Source of the DNA: Moorena sp. SIO3I8
Lineage (GTDB): Bacteria > Cyanobacteriota > Cyanobacteriia > Cyanobacteriales > Coleofasciculaceae
Length of the DNA stretch: 64,000 nucleotides
Direction: 5' to 3'
Assembly: GCF_010692325.1 (NCBI RefSeq)
Contig: NZ_JAAHHW010000005.1
Location: 1-64,000 of the forward strand
Positions 1 through 8,757 of the stretch are shown here, piece after piece. The notes under the pieces are model-generated. The model was given only the letters and a program-made list of their open reading frames with translations. It was not told the DNA's origin and did not search any database. Each line of letters opens with the position of its first letter. The stretch's first letter is position 1. Both the position numbers and the translations under genes were made by a program.

Positions 1-333
1 GTAGAGTCTTGAATTTTGAATTTTGAATTTTGAATTTTGAATTGATCACAGGCAGCTTGAATAGTAGCATGATTGAGGTTAAACTGTACCGCGATGCGCT
101 CAAGTTGACCGAAAAATTGACTGTCAGCGGACTATTGTTAACCTTGACATCCCCCCATTGAGCCACGAGGAAAAATATTGCCTGTGGGAAAGCCATATAG
201 GGTCAGCAGCAGCAGAACTTAACGGTCAACTTGAGCGCATCGCGGTACAGTTTAACCTCAATCATGCTACTATTCAAGCTGCCTGTGATCAATTCAAAAT
301 TCAAAATTCAAAATTCAAAATTCAAGACTCTAC
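1..333. repeat. 111-bp perfect inverted repeat (foldback) at the window edge
   Basis: Bases 1-111 are the exact reverse complement of bases 223-333, with a 111-bp spacer (112-222). The right arm is ordinary coding sequence of the ATPase gene, so the left arm is an inverted copy of part of that gene. The ATPase frame stays open from about 83, but everything before 112 belongs to the inverted copy. A foldback of this kind at a sequence end is typical of an amplification or assembly chimera; a true inversion duplication is also possible. Confidence 0.9.
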
Positions 334-1183
334 TCAATTATGGGATTTCTGCCGCCATAATGCCCGTAATCAATTAGATCACTTAGCGCAACCTATCAAT
401 GCTACGGCTACCTGGGACGATTTGGTATTACCAACCCCACAACGGCTGCTTCTTGGGGATATTGCCACTCATCTCAGACACAAGTATAAAGTCTATCAGC
501 AATGGGGTTTCGCCCAAAAAGGCCATCGGGGTTTGGGCATCAGCGCCCTATTTTACGGGGCTAGCGGTACTGGTAAAACCATGGCAGCAGAGGTATTAGC
601 TAAGGAATTTCGCCTGGATCTTTATCGCATCGACCTAAGTAGAGTTGTCAGTAAATATATTGGTGAGACCGAAAAGAATCTGCGGCGGATCTTTGATGCA
701 GCAGAAACCGGAAGTGCTATTCTTCTGTTTGACGAAGCGGATGCCCTGTTTGGTAAGCGTACCCAAGTTCAAGACAGTCACGACCGCCACGCTAACATCG
801 AAGTCAGCTATTTGCTGCAACGCATGGAAGCCTATCAAGGGTTAGCTATTTTGACCACCAATTTCCAAAGCGCCCTCGATAGTGCCTTTTCCCGCCGCAT
901 TCGCTTTGTGGTGGAGTTTCCTTTTCCCCAACCCGAAATCCGTACCCAAATTTGGCAGCGCATTTTTCCTGCCCAGACACCAACCCAAAACTTAAATTAC
1001 CAGAAACTGGGTCAACTCAATGTAGCTGGCGGAAATATTCGCAATATTGCCCTAAATGCCGCCTTTTTGGCCGCCGCCGCCGATGAACCCGTGAACATGG
1101 AACATATCTATGAAGCCACAAAACGGGAATATCTTAAATTGAAGAAAATGTTGACAAACGAAGAGATAGAAGGGTGGTTTTAG
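158..1183 (+). CDS. AAA+ ATPase of a contractile injection system (5' truncated)
   Basis: AAA+ ATPase of the type encoded in eCIS (Afp15/PVC15-like) clusters, thought to act in particle assembly or turnover. The Walker A motif GASGTGKT lies at residues 134-141 and Walker B LLFDEAD at 189-195, followed by an Asn/Arg-rich sensor region (residues 235-250) and a small C-terminal helical lid. Family members usually run to 600-800 residues with a degenerate N-terminal half, so this 341-residue frame is incomplete. The TTG used as start at 158 is probably internal: the frame is open upstream and reads like family sequence back to about 112, where the foldback begins. A heptamer repeat (ATTCAAA type) is embedded in frame at about 297-325, giving a short Lys/Ile/Gln-rich insert near residues 46-58. 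The gene converges on the minus-strand eCIS genes. Confidence 0.85.
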   Translation: MSHEEKYCLWESHIGSAAAELNGQLERIAVQFNLNHATIQAACDQFKIQNSKFKIQDSTQLWDFCRHNARNQLDHLAQPINATATWDDLVLPTPQRLLLGDIATHLRHKYKVYQQWGFAQKGHRGLGISALFYGASGTGKTMAAEVLAKEFRLDLYRIDLSRVVSKYIGETEKNLRRIFDAAETGSAILLFDEADALFGKRTQVQDSHDRHANIEVSYLLQRMEAYQGLAILTTNFQSALDSAFSRRIRFVVEFPFPQPEIRTQIWQRIFPAQTPTQNLNYQKLGQLNVAGGNIRNIALNAAFLAAAADEPVNMEHIYEATKREYLKLKKMLTNEEIEGWF

Positions 1184-1595
1184 TTGTGGGGAGTTTTAGG
1201 GAATAGGGAATAGGGAATAGGGAATAGGGAACAGGGAACAGGGAATAGGGAATAGGGAATAGGTAGAGTGGGCATCCTGCCCGCTCGAACAGTGGCGTAG
1301 GGTGGGCAAATGCTGTACCTCTGACAATTTGATCTGGAATCGGGTCCATTTGCCCACCAAACCTGAAGCGTAGGTAGTGGCGTAGGGTGGGCAAATGCTG
1401 ATCCAATCACAATAAGATCTCGAATCCTCGACATGCAGCCCACCCTACAAGCTGTTGCTCTTTTTTTGACCTAAGTCAGGTATTTGCCTTGATGAGACTT
1501 TTTTCGTGACCGAATTTGCCATTGTGCTATGCCTGATTTTCGGTTTTTTTTGGGTCAGTCTTTTTCTTTGTAAGTTTTATCTAGCGGCAATCACA
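1184..1595. repeat. Intergenic block: GGGAATA heptamers and dispersed GTAGGGTGGGC repeats
   Basis: No gene is seen. About 1200-1262 holds tandem GGGAATA/GGGAACA heptamers (STRR). About 1292-1452 holds one partial and one full copy of a 75-80-bp dispersed element that starts GTAGGGTGGGC and ends with the inverted GCCCACCCTAC; another copy lies at 2209-2284. Frames crossing the heptamers are repeat translations. Confidence 0.8.
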
Positions 1596-1868
1596 TTATA
1601 ACTTTTTAAGTAACTTATCATATTCAGTGTGAGAGCCAATCCAAAACCAAACTATTGTATCTGTCTTTTTCATAACTCCTACAGCACGCCAACCGATTCC
1701 CACCCTAACAGAGTATATTGGCTCTTGAGTCTGAAGTTTCTTAAACTCTAAACTTGGATGGTTGGGATTCTGTTTCCAAAGTTTATAATTTTTTCGTGCA
1801 GTCTGCTTTACTTTTTCTGGTAATTTTCCAAAACAGTTTACAAAGTCATTGGTTAATTCTGACTTCAT
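1596..1868 (-). CDS. RelE/HigB-like toxin of a type II toxin-antitoxin pair
   Basis: A 90-residue basic protein with the layout of the RelE/ParE superfamily: an N-terminal helix pair rich in Lys, the segment HPSLEFKKLQ, then the strand pair YSVRVGIGWRAVGV and the C-terminal WFWIGSHTEYDKLL, where the SHxxYD ending is common in HigB/RelE-like mRNA interferases. Its start overlaps the end of the upstream antitoxin gene by 4 bp (ATGA), the usual translational coupling of such pairs. It lies between the ATPase and the gp25 gene of the injection-system locus and is probably an inserted stability module. Whether it is active cannot be told from sequence alone. Confidence 0.8.
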   Translation of the reverse strand: MKSELTNDFVNCFGKLPEKVKQTARKNYKLWKQNPNHPSLEFKKLQTQEPIYSVRVGIGWRAVGVMKKTDTIVWFWIGSHTEYDKLLKKL

Positions 1869-2086
1869 AATTCATCAAAACCCATAACTTTCGTTTCCCC
1901 TATCTTAGATTCATTTAATGCTTTACGGGCTAATTCGTCTAGGAAAGAGGTTTGAGATTGTGATAATGTTTTTTGCCATTTAAGTTCATTCTCAATATCT
2001 TCGATTAACTGATGAGCCAGTTCGTCTTGTATCTCTTCTGGTAAATTTTGTGCTTTCTGAAAAGCCTCTGTTAATAGATAAGTCAT
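1865..2086 (-). CDS. Antitoxin partner of the RelE-like toxin
   Basis: A 73-residue acidic protein encoded directly upstream of the toxin and overlapping it by 4 bp. The N-terminal part is a Glu/Gln-rich helix pair (about residues 5-35) containing LPEEIQDELAHQLIEDIE, a pattern common in cyanobacterial antitoxins that pair with RelE/ParE toxins. The C-terminal half (LDELARKALNE... and the acidic GFDEL end) would be the toxin-binding tail. No clear ribbon-helix-helix or AbrB fold is visible, so family assignment rests on size, charge and position. Confidence 0.75.
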   Translation of the reverse strand: MTYLLTEAFQKAQNLPEEIQDELAHQLIEDIENELKWQKTLSQSQTSFLDELARKALNESKIGETKVMGFDEL

Positions 2087-2371
2087 TAATTTCAGTATTT
2101 ATCAGGAAAAACGTCTCTAAATAAATGTTAGCTTAAGTTTTCGTTTACATGCCTTACAGCGGCAATAGGGGAGTGGGCGCGGGGAGTGCGGGGCGGGGGC
2201 GCGGGGAGTGGCGTAGGGTGGGCAAATGCTGAGCCACTTCCCTATTTGATCTGGAATCATCGACATGCAGCCCACCCTACAAGCTCTGTTCCCTGTTCCC
2301 TGTTCCCTGTTCCCTGTTCCCTATTCCCTGTTCTTTGTACCTCACCCAATTGAAAACCGCTATACAAGAAC
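2087..2371. repeat. Intergenic repeats upstream of the TA pair
   Basis: Contains a G-rich stretch (2166-2207), a copy of the GTAGGGTGGGC...GCCCACCCTAC dispersed element (2209-2284), TGTTCCC heptamers (2286-2332), and the right terminus of a family-A palindromic element (2336-2363, reading TGTACCTCACCCAATTG then an AAACCGCTATA-like end). No gene is seen. Confidence 0.7.
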
Positions 2372-2779
2372 TCAAACCGTTTGAGCTTCATTAAGATAAA
2401 AAGGATAAACCAGGTTAAACCTAGAATTAGTGACTCGCACGGTATAGGTAATACTTATTAACAACAATCCGTCTATTTCACTGTCCTCTATATTTATCTC
2501 CTCCACATCTATACGATGCTCATGGTTCAAAAGAGCATCAGAAATCGTGCCTCGAATTCCCGTAATTAACCCTTGAGTAATTTCCTCAAACAGAAACTGA
2601 CTCAATTCGCAACCAAAGTCAGGCTGCATAATCCGTTCCCCTGGACGGGTTGACAGGATAATTTCCAAACTTTGGACAATATCCTCGTGATCAGAAACCA
2701 TCTCCACCCTTCCAGTATCCCGGTTAAATGTCGGGGGAAAACTCCATCCTGTCCCTAAAAAAGAGCGGTTTTCTTCCAT
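2372..2779 (-). CDS. gp25-like baseplate wedge protein (eCIS)
   Basis: A GPW/gp25-family protein of 135 residues, the usual length for the Pvc9/Afp9-type baseplate component that joins the sheath to the baseplate. Visible family signatures are GTGWSFPPTF near the N-terminus, the helix HEDIVQSLEIILSTRPGERIM (residues about 31-51, the conserved ILSTRPGERxMxPDFG block) and DFGCELSQFLFE after it. It is the last injection-system gene of the minus-strand run in this window, separated from the VgrG-like gene by a Uma2 nuclease gene and repeats. Confidence 0.9.
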   Translation of the reverse strand: MEENRSFLGTGWSFPPTFNRDTGRVEMVSDHEDIVQSLEIILSTRPGERIMQPDFGCELSQFLFEEITQGLITGIRGTISDALLNHEHRIDVEEINIEDSEIDGLLLISITYTVRVTNSRFNLVYPFYLNEAQTV

Positions 2780-3084
2780 TTGCCTCTTGCCTCTTGCCTT
2801 ATGTGTCTTTGTAGGGTGCGTTAGCTTTTAGCGTAACGCACCATTGTCCCGAATTTGGTGCGTTACGCTGTCACTAACGCACCCTACGGACTGTTCCCTG
2901 TTCCCTGACTTTGGTGCGTTACGCTGTCACTAACGCACCCTACGGACTGTTTTCTTCCATTTGCCTCTTGCCTCTTGCCTCTTGCCTATTACCTATTACC
3001 TATTGCCTATTACCTATTACCTATTACCTATTACCTATTACCTATTACCTATTACCCATTACCTATTGCCTCTTGCCTCAAGTT
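2780..3084. repeat. Intergenic repeats: GTGCGTTACGC palindromes and CTATTAC heptamers
   Basis: Two copies of a palindromic repeat containing GGTGCGTTACGCTGTCACTA and its inverted counterpart (about 2813-2887 and 2911-2945; a third is at 3817-3891), then about 110 bp of CCTCTTG and CTATTAC heptamers (2963-3078). Because the unit is 7 bp, all three frames stay open as 7-residue repeats; the small plus-strand frames here are not genes. Confidence 0.8.
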
Positions 3085-3780
3085 CTAGTCAACCTTCCCC
3101 TTATCGGTCAATTTATTTACTAGATTTTCATGTTCTGGTGATTTTAATCCCTCCTGTAAAATGGCTAATACTTGGCCTAAGTCTCCAGTTAGTAAAGCGT
3201 CTTGGGCTAACCATAAGCCAGGGAAGTAGTCACTACAGATAATGCCTTTATCATTCGGTTTTAGTTTTATATATTTTCCTTCCCTTAACCGAAACCAATC
3301 AAGTTCTCCGTCATAAACCCGCCAAACTAAATATTCTTGAACTTGATTACGTCGGTAAGCTTTTAATTTATCATTTAAATCAATAGAGGCCGTACTAGCT
3401 GCTATTTCTACGATTAATTCTGGCGCACCTTCTACATAGCCGTCTTCACTAATCCTTGATTGTCCATCTACCGTTAGTCTTAGTAAAGCATCCGGTTGAG
3501 GTTCATTGTCTGCATCTAGACGTACAGTCGCATTATCGCCCACTTCTACCCCTGGTGTAGCTGACCAATATGTACCCAACCAAGTCATAATACGAGCATG
3601 GGGATTAGCATGTTGGGTCATTCTTAAGGGTGATGCCATATAAACAACTCCTTCGATTAATTCCGCTTTTTTGACATTGGGCATCTGTGCATAACGCTGT
3701 TCAAATTCAACCTGAGTAAGTAGATCTCCACTTTCAAGGGGTGGAATTGGATTTTTTGGTTTTAATATGGTTTGAGACAT
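3085..3780 (-). CDS. Uma2-family (DUF820) putative endonuclease
   Basis: A 231-residue protein of the Uma2/DUF820 family, a PD-(D/E)XK-fold group hugely expanded in cyanobacteria. Signatures are KKAELIEGVVYMASP (residues about 37-51), the PDALLRL motif and the later ELIVEIAASTASIDLNDKLKAYRRNQVQEYLVWRV block that carries the E-x-K-type active-site half (EIA...K). It sits between the spike and gp25 genes of the injection system but belongs to a family with no known role in those particles, so it is best viewed as an insertion. The last 20 residues run close to a tract of repeats. Confidence 0.85.
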   Translation of the reverse strand: MSQTILKPKNPIPPLESGDLLTQVEFEQRYAQMPNVKKAELIEGVVYMASPLRMTQHANPHARIMTWLGTYWSATPGVEVGDNATVRLDADNEPQPDALLRLTVDGQSRISEDGYVEGAPELIVEIAASTASIDLNDKLKAYRRNQVQEYLVWRVYDGELDWFRLREGKYIKLKPNDKGIICSDYFPGLWLAQDALLTGDLGQVLAILQEGLKSPEHENLVNKLTDKGKVD

Positions 3781-4027
3781 GGTTGTTTTTAGCAGTAGGA
3801 TTTGTAGGATTTGTAGGGTGCGTTAGCTTTTAGTGTAACGCACCAAAGTTCGTACAATGGTGCGTTACGCTATCGCTAACACACCCTACGGACTGTTGCC
3901 TCTTGCCTCTTGCCTCTTGCCTTTTGCCTCTTGTATCATCTCAGGATAATTACCCTTAATAAAAATCTCCCCCATCTCCCCATCTCCCCATCTCCCCATC
4001 TCCCCGCGCCCCCGCCCCACCCTTGCC
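3781..4027. repeat. Intergenic repeats (GTGCGTTACGC palindrome, CTTGCCT and CCCCATCT heptamers)
   Basis: A copy of the GTAGGGTGCGTTAGC palindromic element (3817-3891), CTTGCCT heptamers (3897-3933) and CCCCATCT-type repeats (3970-4010). No gene is seen. Confidence 0.75.
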
Positions 4028-5671
4028 TCAATTAATATCCACCCTCGAGCCTTTAATCTTGATATAGTTACCCTCCATCACAAGGTCTTTACTTGATTTT
4101 ATCTTAATTCCTTGATTATCCATCGTAATTGTATTCCCATTTTCATCTTCCAATTTAATCCCTTTATCCTGCTCGGATAATTTAAAGGTATTGCCATTGC
4201 CTGTACTAATTTCGATTAACTTATTTTCATCATCAAATATAAGTTTTAGGGAGTTTTTGGTAACTATTCCTTTCTTATTATTTTCCTTGGTTACTGTCAA
4301 ACCAGGGGGCAAAGCATTTTTACCACTATGCACCGCACCCAGAATTATCGCTTGTCTAGGGTCATCATTGATAAAACCGAGAATAACCTCATCCCCGGTT
4401 TCTGGTCTAAAGAAAATACCCCTTTTATTACCAGCCTCAACAGAGGCTAATCTTGCCCAAACAATACCATCTTTTTCAATTGAAGGAATTCTGACTTTTA
4501 CCCTAAACTGTTTTTCTGGATCCGCTTCATACTTATCCACAATCCCAATTTGCAACCCATGGATAGCTGGAATCAATCCCGCCACTGGTGTATCAATAAT
4601 GTCATTAGTTTGTTGATAAAACCAGCTAGCTGACAAGCCAAATTGTACATAGGTTTGCCAGCCTTGTCTACTAAATTGATGTCGAATAGCCGTTACTAAA
4701 GTTTTGCCATTGAAGCGCTTTCCTATTCCATCAATTTTTATCATATCTCCTGGTTTAATATCAGCAAATCCAGGTAAGTTGAAGCGACCTTTAAACAGTG
4801 ACAGACGACTTTTTTGTAACTTGGCATCTGCCCAAGCTTTTACTTCCTGGTCATCTAAGGGAGCTAAACTGATTAATTGATAGTTATCTGCACCAATGGT
4901 TTTGGCTAATTCATCTCCTTTTAAATTACCCTGGGTGGTAGAAAACTCTTTCGCTTTTTGTGATTGTAATAATTTCTGTGTTTTGATATCCCAAGCTGTA
5001 CTTTCTACCGACGCTTTCTGATCGCAAATATCAGCTTCCATTTCAAACTGGTAAATTTCATCTTTGCCATACTCAAAGGTATGTTTTAGTTTCCCCTTTA
5101 GTAAGGGCTCTTTAACCGTAATTTCGCCATCATCAACTAAAACCCACAGACCATTGACATCCGCACGAGATAAAATGAAATCCCAGTCAGTGCAGTAATA
5201 TTGCACCATTTCCTTATGCTTTGGTTTAGTTACAGCAGTAGATTTGAATTTTAACCCCCCACCCCCAGTGTTGATGACTTTGCCGATAATATCCTTGTCT
5301 GTCATATCTCGAAACACAGCACTTTTTCGTTGGGTGGTTAGTTTGTATGCTGCATCTTTTAAATCAACAGTGAGCAGAGAACTATAGCGATCGGCTTGAA
5401 CACAGTGTCTAACTATAATTCCCTTAAACACTGTTGCTTCCTTTTGTTTTTCCCCTTCATAGCGAAGCTTAATTTCAATTTCTTTGCCTGGTTTAAAAAA
5501 CTCTGTATTGCTAATAGCAAATTCTTGGTCTGCCGCGTCACCATCTAATAAAATAATTTGAGCTATCGGGATTTTATTCACCTCTTTGATAATGTCAATC
5601 GACATGACATTATATTCAGAGTTCATTTTTTTACCTTTACTCAAAATTGTTGCTGTGACAACACCACTCAT
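4028..5671 (-). CDS. VgrG-like spike / baseplate hub protein (eCIS Pvc8-like)
   Basis: A 547-residue protein combining the gpD/VgrG-type hub (residues about 15-360, beginning with a split beta-barrel domain and containing the WDFILSRADVNGLW segment) with a gp5-type OB domain (about 370-450, ...GIVDKYEADPEKQFRVKVRIPSIEKDGIVWARLASVEAGNKRGI... and the typical PETGDEVILGFIN motif). The C-terminal 60 residues are short Lys/Asp/Gly beta repeats of the central spike. It would form the trimeric needle hub below the tube. It is followed upstream by the LysM gene only 6 bp away, as in other eCIS clusters. Confidence 0.9.
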   Translation of the reverse strand: MSGVVTATILSKGKKMNSEYNVMSIDIIKEVNKIPIAQIILLDGDAADQEFAISNTEFFKPGKEIEIKLRYEGEKQKEATVFKGIIVRHCVQADRYSSLLTVDLKDAAYKLTTQRKSAVFRDMTDKDIIGKVINTGGGGLKFKSTAVTKPKHKEMVQYYCTDWDFILSRADVNGLWVLVDDGEITVKEPLLKGKLKHTFEYGKDEIYQFEMEADICDQKASVESTAWDIKTQKLLQSQKAKEFSTTQGNLKGDELAKTIGADNYQLISLAPLDDQEVKAWADAKLQKSRLSLFKGRFNLPGFADIKPGDMIKIDGIGKRFNGKTLVTAIRHQFSRQGWQTYVQFGLSASWFYQQTNDIIDTPVAGLIPAIHGLQIGIVDKYEADPEKQFRVKVRIPSIEKDGIVWARLASVEAGNKRGIFFRPETGDEVILGFINDDPRQAIILGAVHSGKNALPPGLTVTKENNKKGIVTKNSLKLIFDDENKLIEISTGNGNTFKLSEQDKGIKLEDENGNTITMDNQGIKIKSSKDLVMEGNYIKIKGSRVDIN

Positions 5672-5677
5672 TATTTT

Positions 5678-6397
5678 TTACTTCTCTATTGGCGGTAAAT
5701 TGATAGTTGTTCCGGTTTTTAACTTTCTGAAGTTATTGAGATTATTAGCACGGGCAAGCTGGATATAATAAGCCGATTCACCGTATATCTCTTGAGCCAT
5801 CACAGGCAACTTATCTCCAGCTTTTATAGTTCTAGTATGGGTAAGATCGGGTGAGCTTTTCTTTTCTTGTGCAATTCGCTTGGAATCTTTTATATCCTCG
5901 ATAAAAACTGTATCTAACTCAGCTCTTATCGGTTTTCCGCTACGGTTAAAAAGTGTATACTTAACATTAACAGATTGGAGACGGCAATCAAAAGTTAAGT
6001 TTCCCCATTCAATTCTGAGATATTTAGGCTCATGGATTTTTCCATCCATAAATGTTGTTAGCTTCAGAAAGCGGTCTACTTGCTTGTCAACATCTCTCGT
6101 CCCTAAAAGATTGCCAACTAATGAAGCTCCGGCAAACCCAAAACCTCCATCATCTGCTACCCCTGTGTCATCTAAAATTAACTTGAGGGACAATTCTTCG
6201 GGTTTGCTGAGAGTATATTTTGCTTCGCGTCCACTGGTATTAAGTCCCTGTTTTTTTTGATAAACATTCCCGTATTGTAAGGAATAGGATTCCGGATTAA
6301 ACATGACTTCAAAGGTATCTTCTCCCTTTCCAGTCCGTTTTCCATCTTTATAAACACGAATCTTCAGCTTTTCTAATTTAAAAGGGTTTTTGATCAT
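5678..6397 (-). CDS. Tube-initiator protein with C-terminal LysM domain (eCIS Pvc7-like)
   Basis: A 239-residue protein. The N-terminal part (about 1-165) has the signature of the CIS tube protein family, including FEVMFNPESYSLQYGNVYQ near residue 30. The C-terminal 50 residues are a LysM domain (IKAGDKLPVMAQEIYGES...LARANNLNNFRKLKTGTTINLP), which in T4 gp53-like baseplate proteins holds the hub to the tube. The gene ends 6 bp before the spike gene, so the two are probably co-translated. Confidence 0.9.
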   Translation of the reverse strand: MIKNPFKLEKLKIRVYKDGKRTGKGEDTFEVMFNPESYSLQYGNVYQKKQGLNTSGREAKYTLSKPEELSLKLILDDTGVADDGGFGFAGASLVGNLLGTRDVDKQVDRFLKLTTFMDGKIHEPKYLRIEWGNLTFDCRLQSVNVKYTLFNRSGKPIRAELDTVFIEDIKDSKRIAQEKKSSPDLTHTRTIKAGDKLPVMAQEIYGESAYYIQLARANNLNNFRKLKTGTTINLPPIEK

Positions 6398-6870
6398 ATA
6401 ATGATTATTTGGGTGAAGTATAAATTATTCTTGGGTTTTAGGGAATAGGGAATCGGGAATCGGGAATCGGGAGCAGGGAATCGGGAATCGGGAATCGGGA
6501 ATCGGGAATCGGGAATCGGGAACAGGGAATAGGCAAGAGGCAAGAGGCAAGAGGCAATAGGCAATAGGCAAGAGGGAAAAAAGAATGTGTACCTCATAGC
6601 TATGAGAAACGCTATCTCATGTTATTACCATTACCTTTAATATAGCAGTCGCCAGGGCAGTTAGGACATGACAAAAGTCTCAAACCTAAGTAAGCGCAAG
6701 AGTTTGACTCTCTTGGTGCGCATTCTGATGGTGATTAGAAATCACCAGGGTCGCACCGCTTCTGACTTCTGACTTCTGACTTCTGACTTCTGACTTCTGC
6801 TATAAAAATCTCCCCCATCTCCCCATCTCCCTATCTCCCCCTCTCCCCACCCTCCCCACAGTTCCTTACC
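6398..6870. repeat. Intergenic block: GGGAATC heptamers inside a palindromic element, then CCCCATCT repeats
   Basis: About 6404-6612 looks like a degenerate family-A element: left end near GGTGAAGTATAAATTATTC and right end TGTGTACCTCATAGCTATGAG, with about 95 bp of GGGAATC/GGGAACA and 50 bp of GCAAGAG heptamers as its core. Then a hairpin (6694-6752: AGAGTTTGACTCT and GGTGATTAGAAATCACC palindromes), TGACTTC heptamers (6764-6798) and CTCCCCAT repeats. No gene is seen. Confidence 0.7.
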
Positions 6871-7074
6871 TTATCTCTCTTTTTTCCGCTCCAGTATTTT
6901 CAGTACCTGGGCCACACAAGCAGCAATTATTTCACCTTTTTGTTCATAATTTTCTCCCATCTGGGGAGCTAAAGTATTATCATAACTATGTCCATTCTCA
7001 CTATTTCCATGCTTAGACTCACTATTATCCACAATGTTGGCACGAATAATTAATTCTTTGATTTCCACTGGCAT
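6871..7074 (-). CDS. DUF5908-type small eCIS protein (Pvc6-like)
   Basis: A 67-residue protein opening with MPVEIKELIIRANIV, the hallmark N-terminus of the DUF5908 family of small proteins found between the second tube gene and the tube-initiator gene in extracellular contractile injection systems. The middle is Asn/Ser/His-rich and probably disordered; the C-terminal helix (about 45-67) has a CVAQVLKILERKKER amphipathic pattern. The start is 2 bp after the stop of the preceding tube gene, so the two genes are coupled. No function is established for the family. Confidence 0.8.
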   Translation of the reverse strand: MPVEIKELIIRANIVDNSESKHGNSENGHSYDNTLAPQMGENYEQKGEIIAACVAQVLKILERKKER

Positions 7075-7076
7075 AG

Positions 7077-7559
7077 CTAAATCCTCACACTTTGAAATCT
7101 CACATAGGCTAATTCCATCGTATCTATAACCACAGCATTGGCATTAGCATCTAGATCGGATGTTGACCATTTTACTGGATAAGCTCTCTTAAATAACCAA
7201 CTAGAAACAGGAACAGTGTTTTCATCAAGCAACATGACTAAGACATTGCTGGGGGCAAATTTCATGGTACTCATAGCAACGTTAAACTCTACATTCAGAG
7301 GAGAGCCAATCACCATTCCTCGTTCTAAAACCAGATTGTTATAGGTAACCTGATTAGGCAAACGATGTCTGAAAATATTTTCACCCCCTTCACGGATGTC
7401 TGTTGTGCTTATTTCCGCAGAAATTCCCGATACCTTTTGAAAGCGAATATCTAAGGGATTAGGCAGAATTCCACCAATGAAAAAGACGACCATAAAATTA
7501 AATCCAACCGGGGGATTTTCAGTCAAAGTAAGTTCCGGAATGGGGAAATTATCTGCCAT
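7077..7559 (-). CDS. Tail tube protein (eCIS Pvc5-like)
   Basis: A 160-residue T4 gp19-family tube protein. Typical features are the N-terminal strand PPVGFNFMVVFF, the FQKVSGISAEISTTDIREGG segment (residues about 40-59) and LPNQVTYNNLVLERG (about 68-82), all shared by inner-tube proteins of contractile particles. The C-terminal AYPVKWSTSDLDANANAVVIDTMELAY strand pair is also standard. It is the longer of two tube paralogues here and, by position next to the DUF5908 gene, should correspond to the baseplate-proximal tube ring. Confidence 0.9.
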   Translation of the reverse strand: MADNFPIPELTLTENPPVGFNFMVVFFIGGILPNPLDIRFQKVSGISAEISTTDIREGGENIFRHRLPNQVTYNNLVLERGMVIGSPLNVEFNVAMSTMKFAPSNVLVMLLDENTVPVSSWLFKRAYPVKWSTSDLDANANAVVIDTMELAYVRFQSVRI

Positions 7560-7852
7560 AACTTACAGCGGTTTTCAATTCGGTGAAGTACAAATTATTG
7601 GGTTTTAGGGAACAGGGAGCAGGGAGCAGGGAGCAGGGAAGAGAGAAGAGGAACCCACCCCTAACCCCTCCCAGGAGGGGAACATAGGGAACAGGTCAAA
7701 AATATTGTGTACCTGATTAGGTTATAAACCGCTATAGACCTCTTGTAAAAATAGTTATTTGTCCGATAGTGTTATTCTCAATTCTTGATTCCCTGTTCCC
7801 TGTTCCCTGTTCCCTGTTCCCTGTTACCGACCATTGCCGGGAACTCTAATGA
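7560..7852. repeat. Family-A palindromic element between two tube genes
   Basis: Bases 7566-7736 form a palindromic element with termini CAGCGGTTTTCAATTCGGTG and the inverse-type end TTATAAACCGCTATA; the core is GGGAGCA heptamers and a CCCACCCCTAACCCCTCCCA stretch. A further TTCCCTG heptamer run lies at 7791-7825. No gene is seen. Confidence 0.8.
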
Positions 7853-8317
7853 TTATAATGGAGGGTTATTAACCTTGAGAGTATTAGCCATTAGTTCTAA
7901 ACTTTCAATAGCAACTTCATTGCTAGTGGCATTAAATGACGGTGCATCTAATTTCTTAGGGAAAGCATTTCCAACTTCCCAGGAGACAACTGCTTCACCT
8001 GACTCGTCTAACAAGTCAATCCTAAGATCTCGCTTTTCGACGGTATTGAGGTTAATCGTGCTAAACCATTCAAATAAATAGCTGTCTTTTCTGACAATTC
8101 CTTTCTGTAGGGTTAGGTTAATGGGAGTGTCCAATCCTGGCATGTACTTTGGCCCATCTTTATAACTCAGGCCATCTCGATAAGTAATCGTTTCAAATTC
8201 AATGCTTAATCCCGATACCTCTGAGAAAGCGTGGGAATCATCTCCATCGATGGTGACTCGGTAATAAAATACCGGAATTGGATAAGTATCTTTGATTTGT
8301 TGTACTGTGTCTGCCAT
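7853..8317 (-). CDS. Major inner tube protein (eCIS Pvc1-like)
   Basis: A 154-residue gp19-family tube protein with the family patterns YPIPVFYYRVTIDG at the N-terminus, HAFSEVSGLSIEFETITYRDG (residues about 29-49), YMPGLDTPINLTLQKGIV and the final WEVGNAFPKKLDAPSFNATSNEVAIESLELMAN strands. Length and order (directly downstream of the sheath gene) match the main tube protein whose hexamers stack inside the sheath. The 440-bp repeat-filled gap to the sheath stop is unusual for these normally tight genes. Confidence 0.92.
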   Translation of the reverse strand: MADTVQQIKDTYPIPVFYYRVTIDGDDSHAFSEVSGLSIEFETITYRDGLSYKDGPKYMPGLDTPINLTLQKGIVRKDSYLFEWFSTINLNTVEKRDLRIDLLDESGEAVVSWEVGNAFPKKLDAPSFNATSNEVAIESLELMANTLKVNNPPL

Positions 8318-8757
8318 GATTTATGTTTCCTTAATTACTTTAGGTTTAGTTTGACTGTTATAGCGGTTTGTAATTTGGTGAGGTACAGAGTTTCTGGTTT
8401 TAGGGAACAGCGGATCTGGGAACAGGGAAAAGATAAGAGGGAACAGGACAAAAATTTTGTGTACCTCATTAGACTAAAAACCGCTAGATAAGGTAAGCTA
8501 TCAGCTTAAGCGCTACGCGCACGCTACGCGAACAGCTATCAGCTATCAGCTTAAGCGCTACGCGCACGCTACGCGAACAGCTATTGGCCTATGGCCACGC
8601 TACGGGAATGGCTCACGGCTGACCACTGACCGCTGACCACTGACCACTGACCACTGACCACTGACCACTGACCACTGACCACTGACCACTGACCACTGAC
8701 CACTGACCGCTGAATGCTTACAATTTTGAATTTTGAATTTTGAATTTTGAATTCCCC
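8318..8757. repeat. Repeat-filled gap between sheath and tube genes
   Basis: Contains a family-A palindromic element (8359-8488, TAGCGGTTTG... to ...AAACCGCTAGA), two direct copies of a CTTAAGCGCTACGCGCACGC-type unit (8503-8580), about 95 bp of CCACTGA heptamers (8617-8711) and four TTTTGAA heptamers (8723-8752) that run up to the sheath stop codon. No gene is seen. This is the largest gap within the structural genes. Confidence 0.85.

Noticed and set aside
2911-3242. Small plus-strand frames rich in LLPITYC or LPLAS peptides
   Set aside because: Seven-residue periodicity shows they are heptamer-repeat translations, and the second overlaps the Uma2 gene antisense.
6394-6597. Minus-strand frame with FPIPDSR repeats
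   Set aside because: Pure GGGAATC heptamer translation inside a palindromic element.
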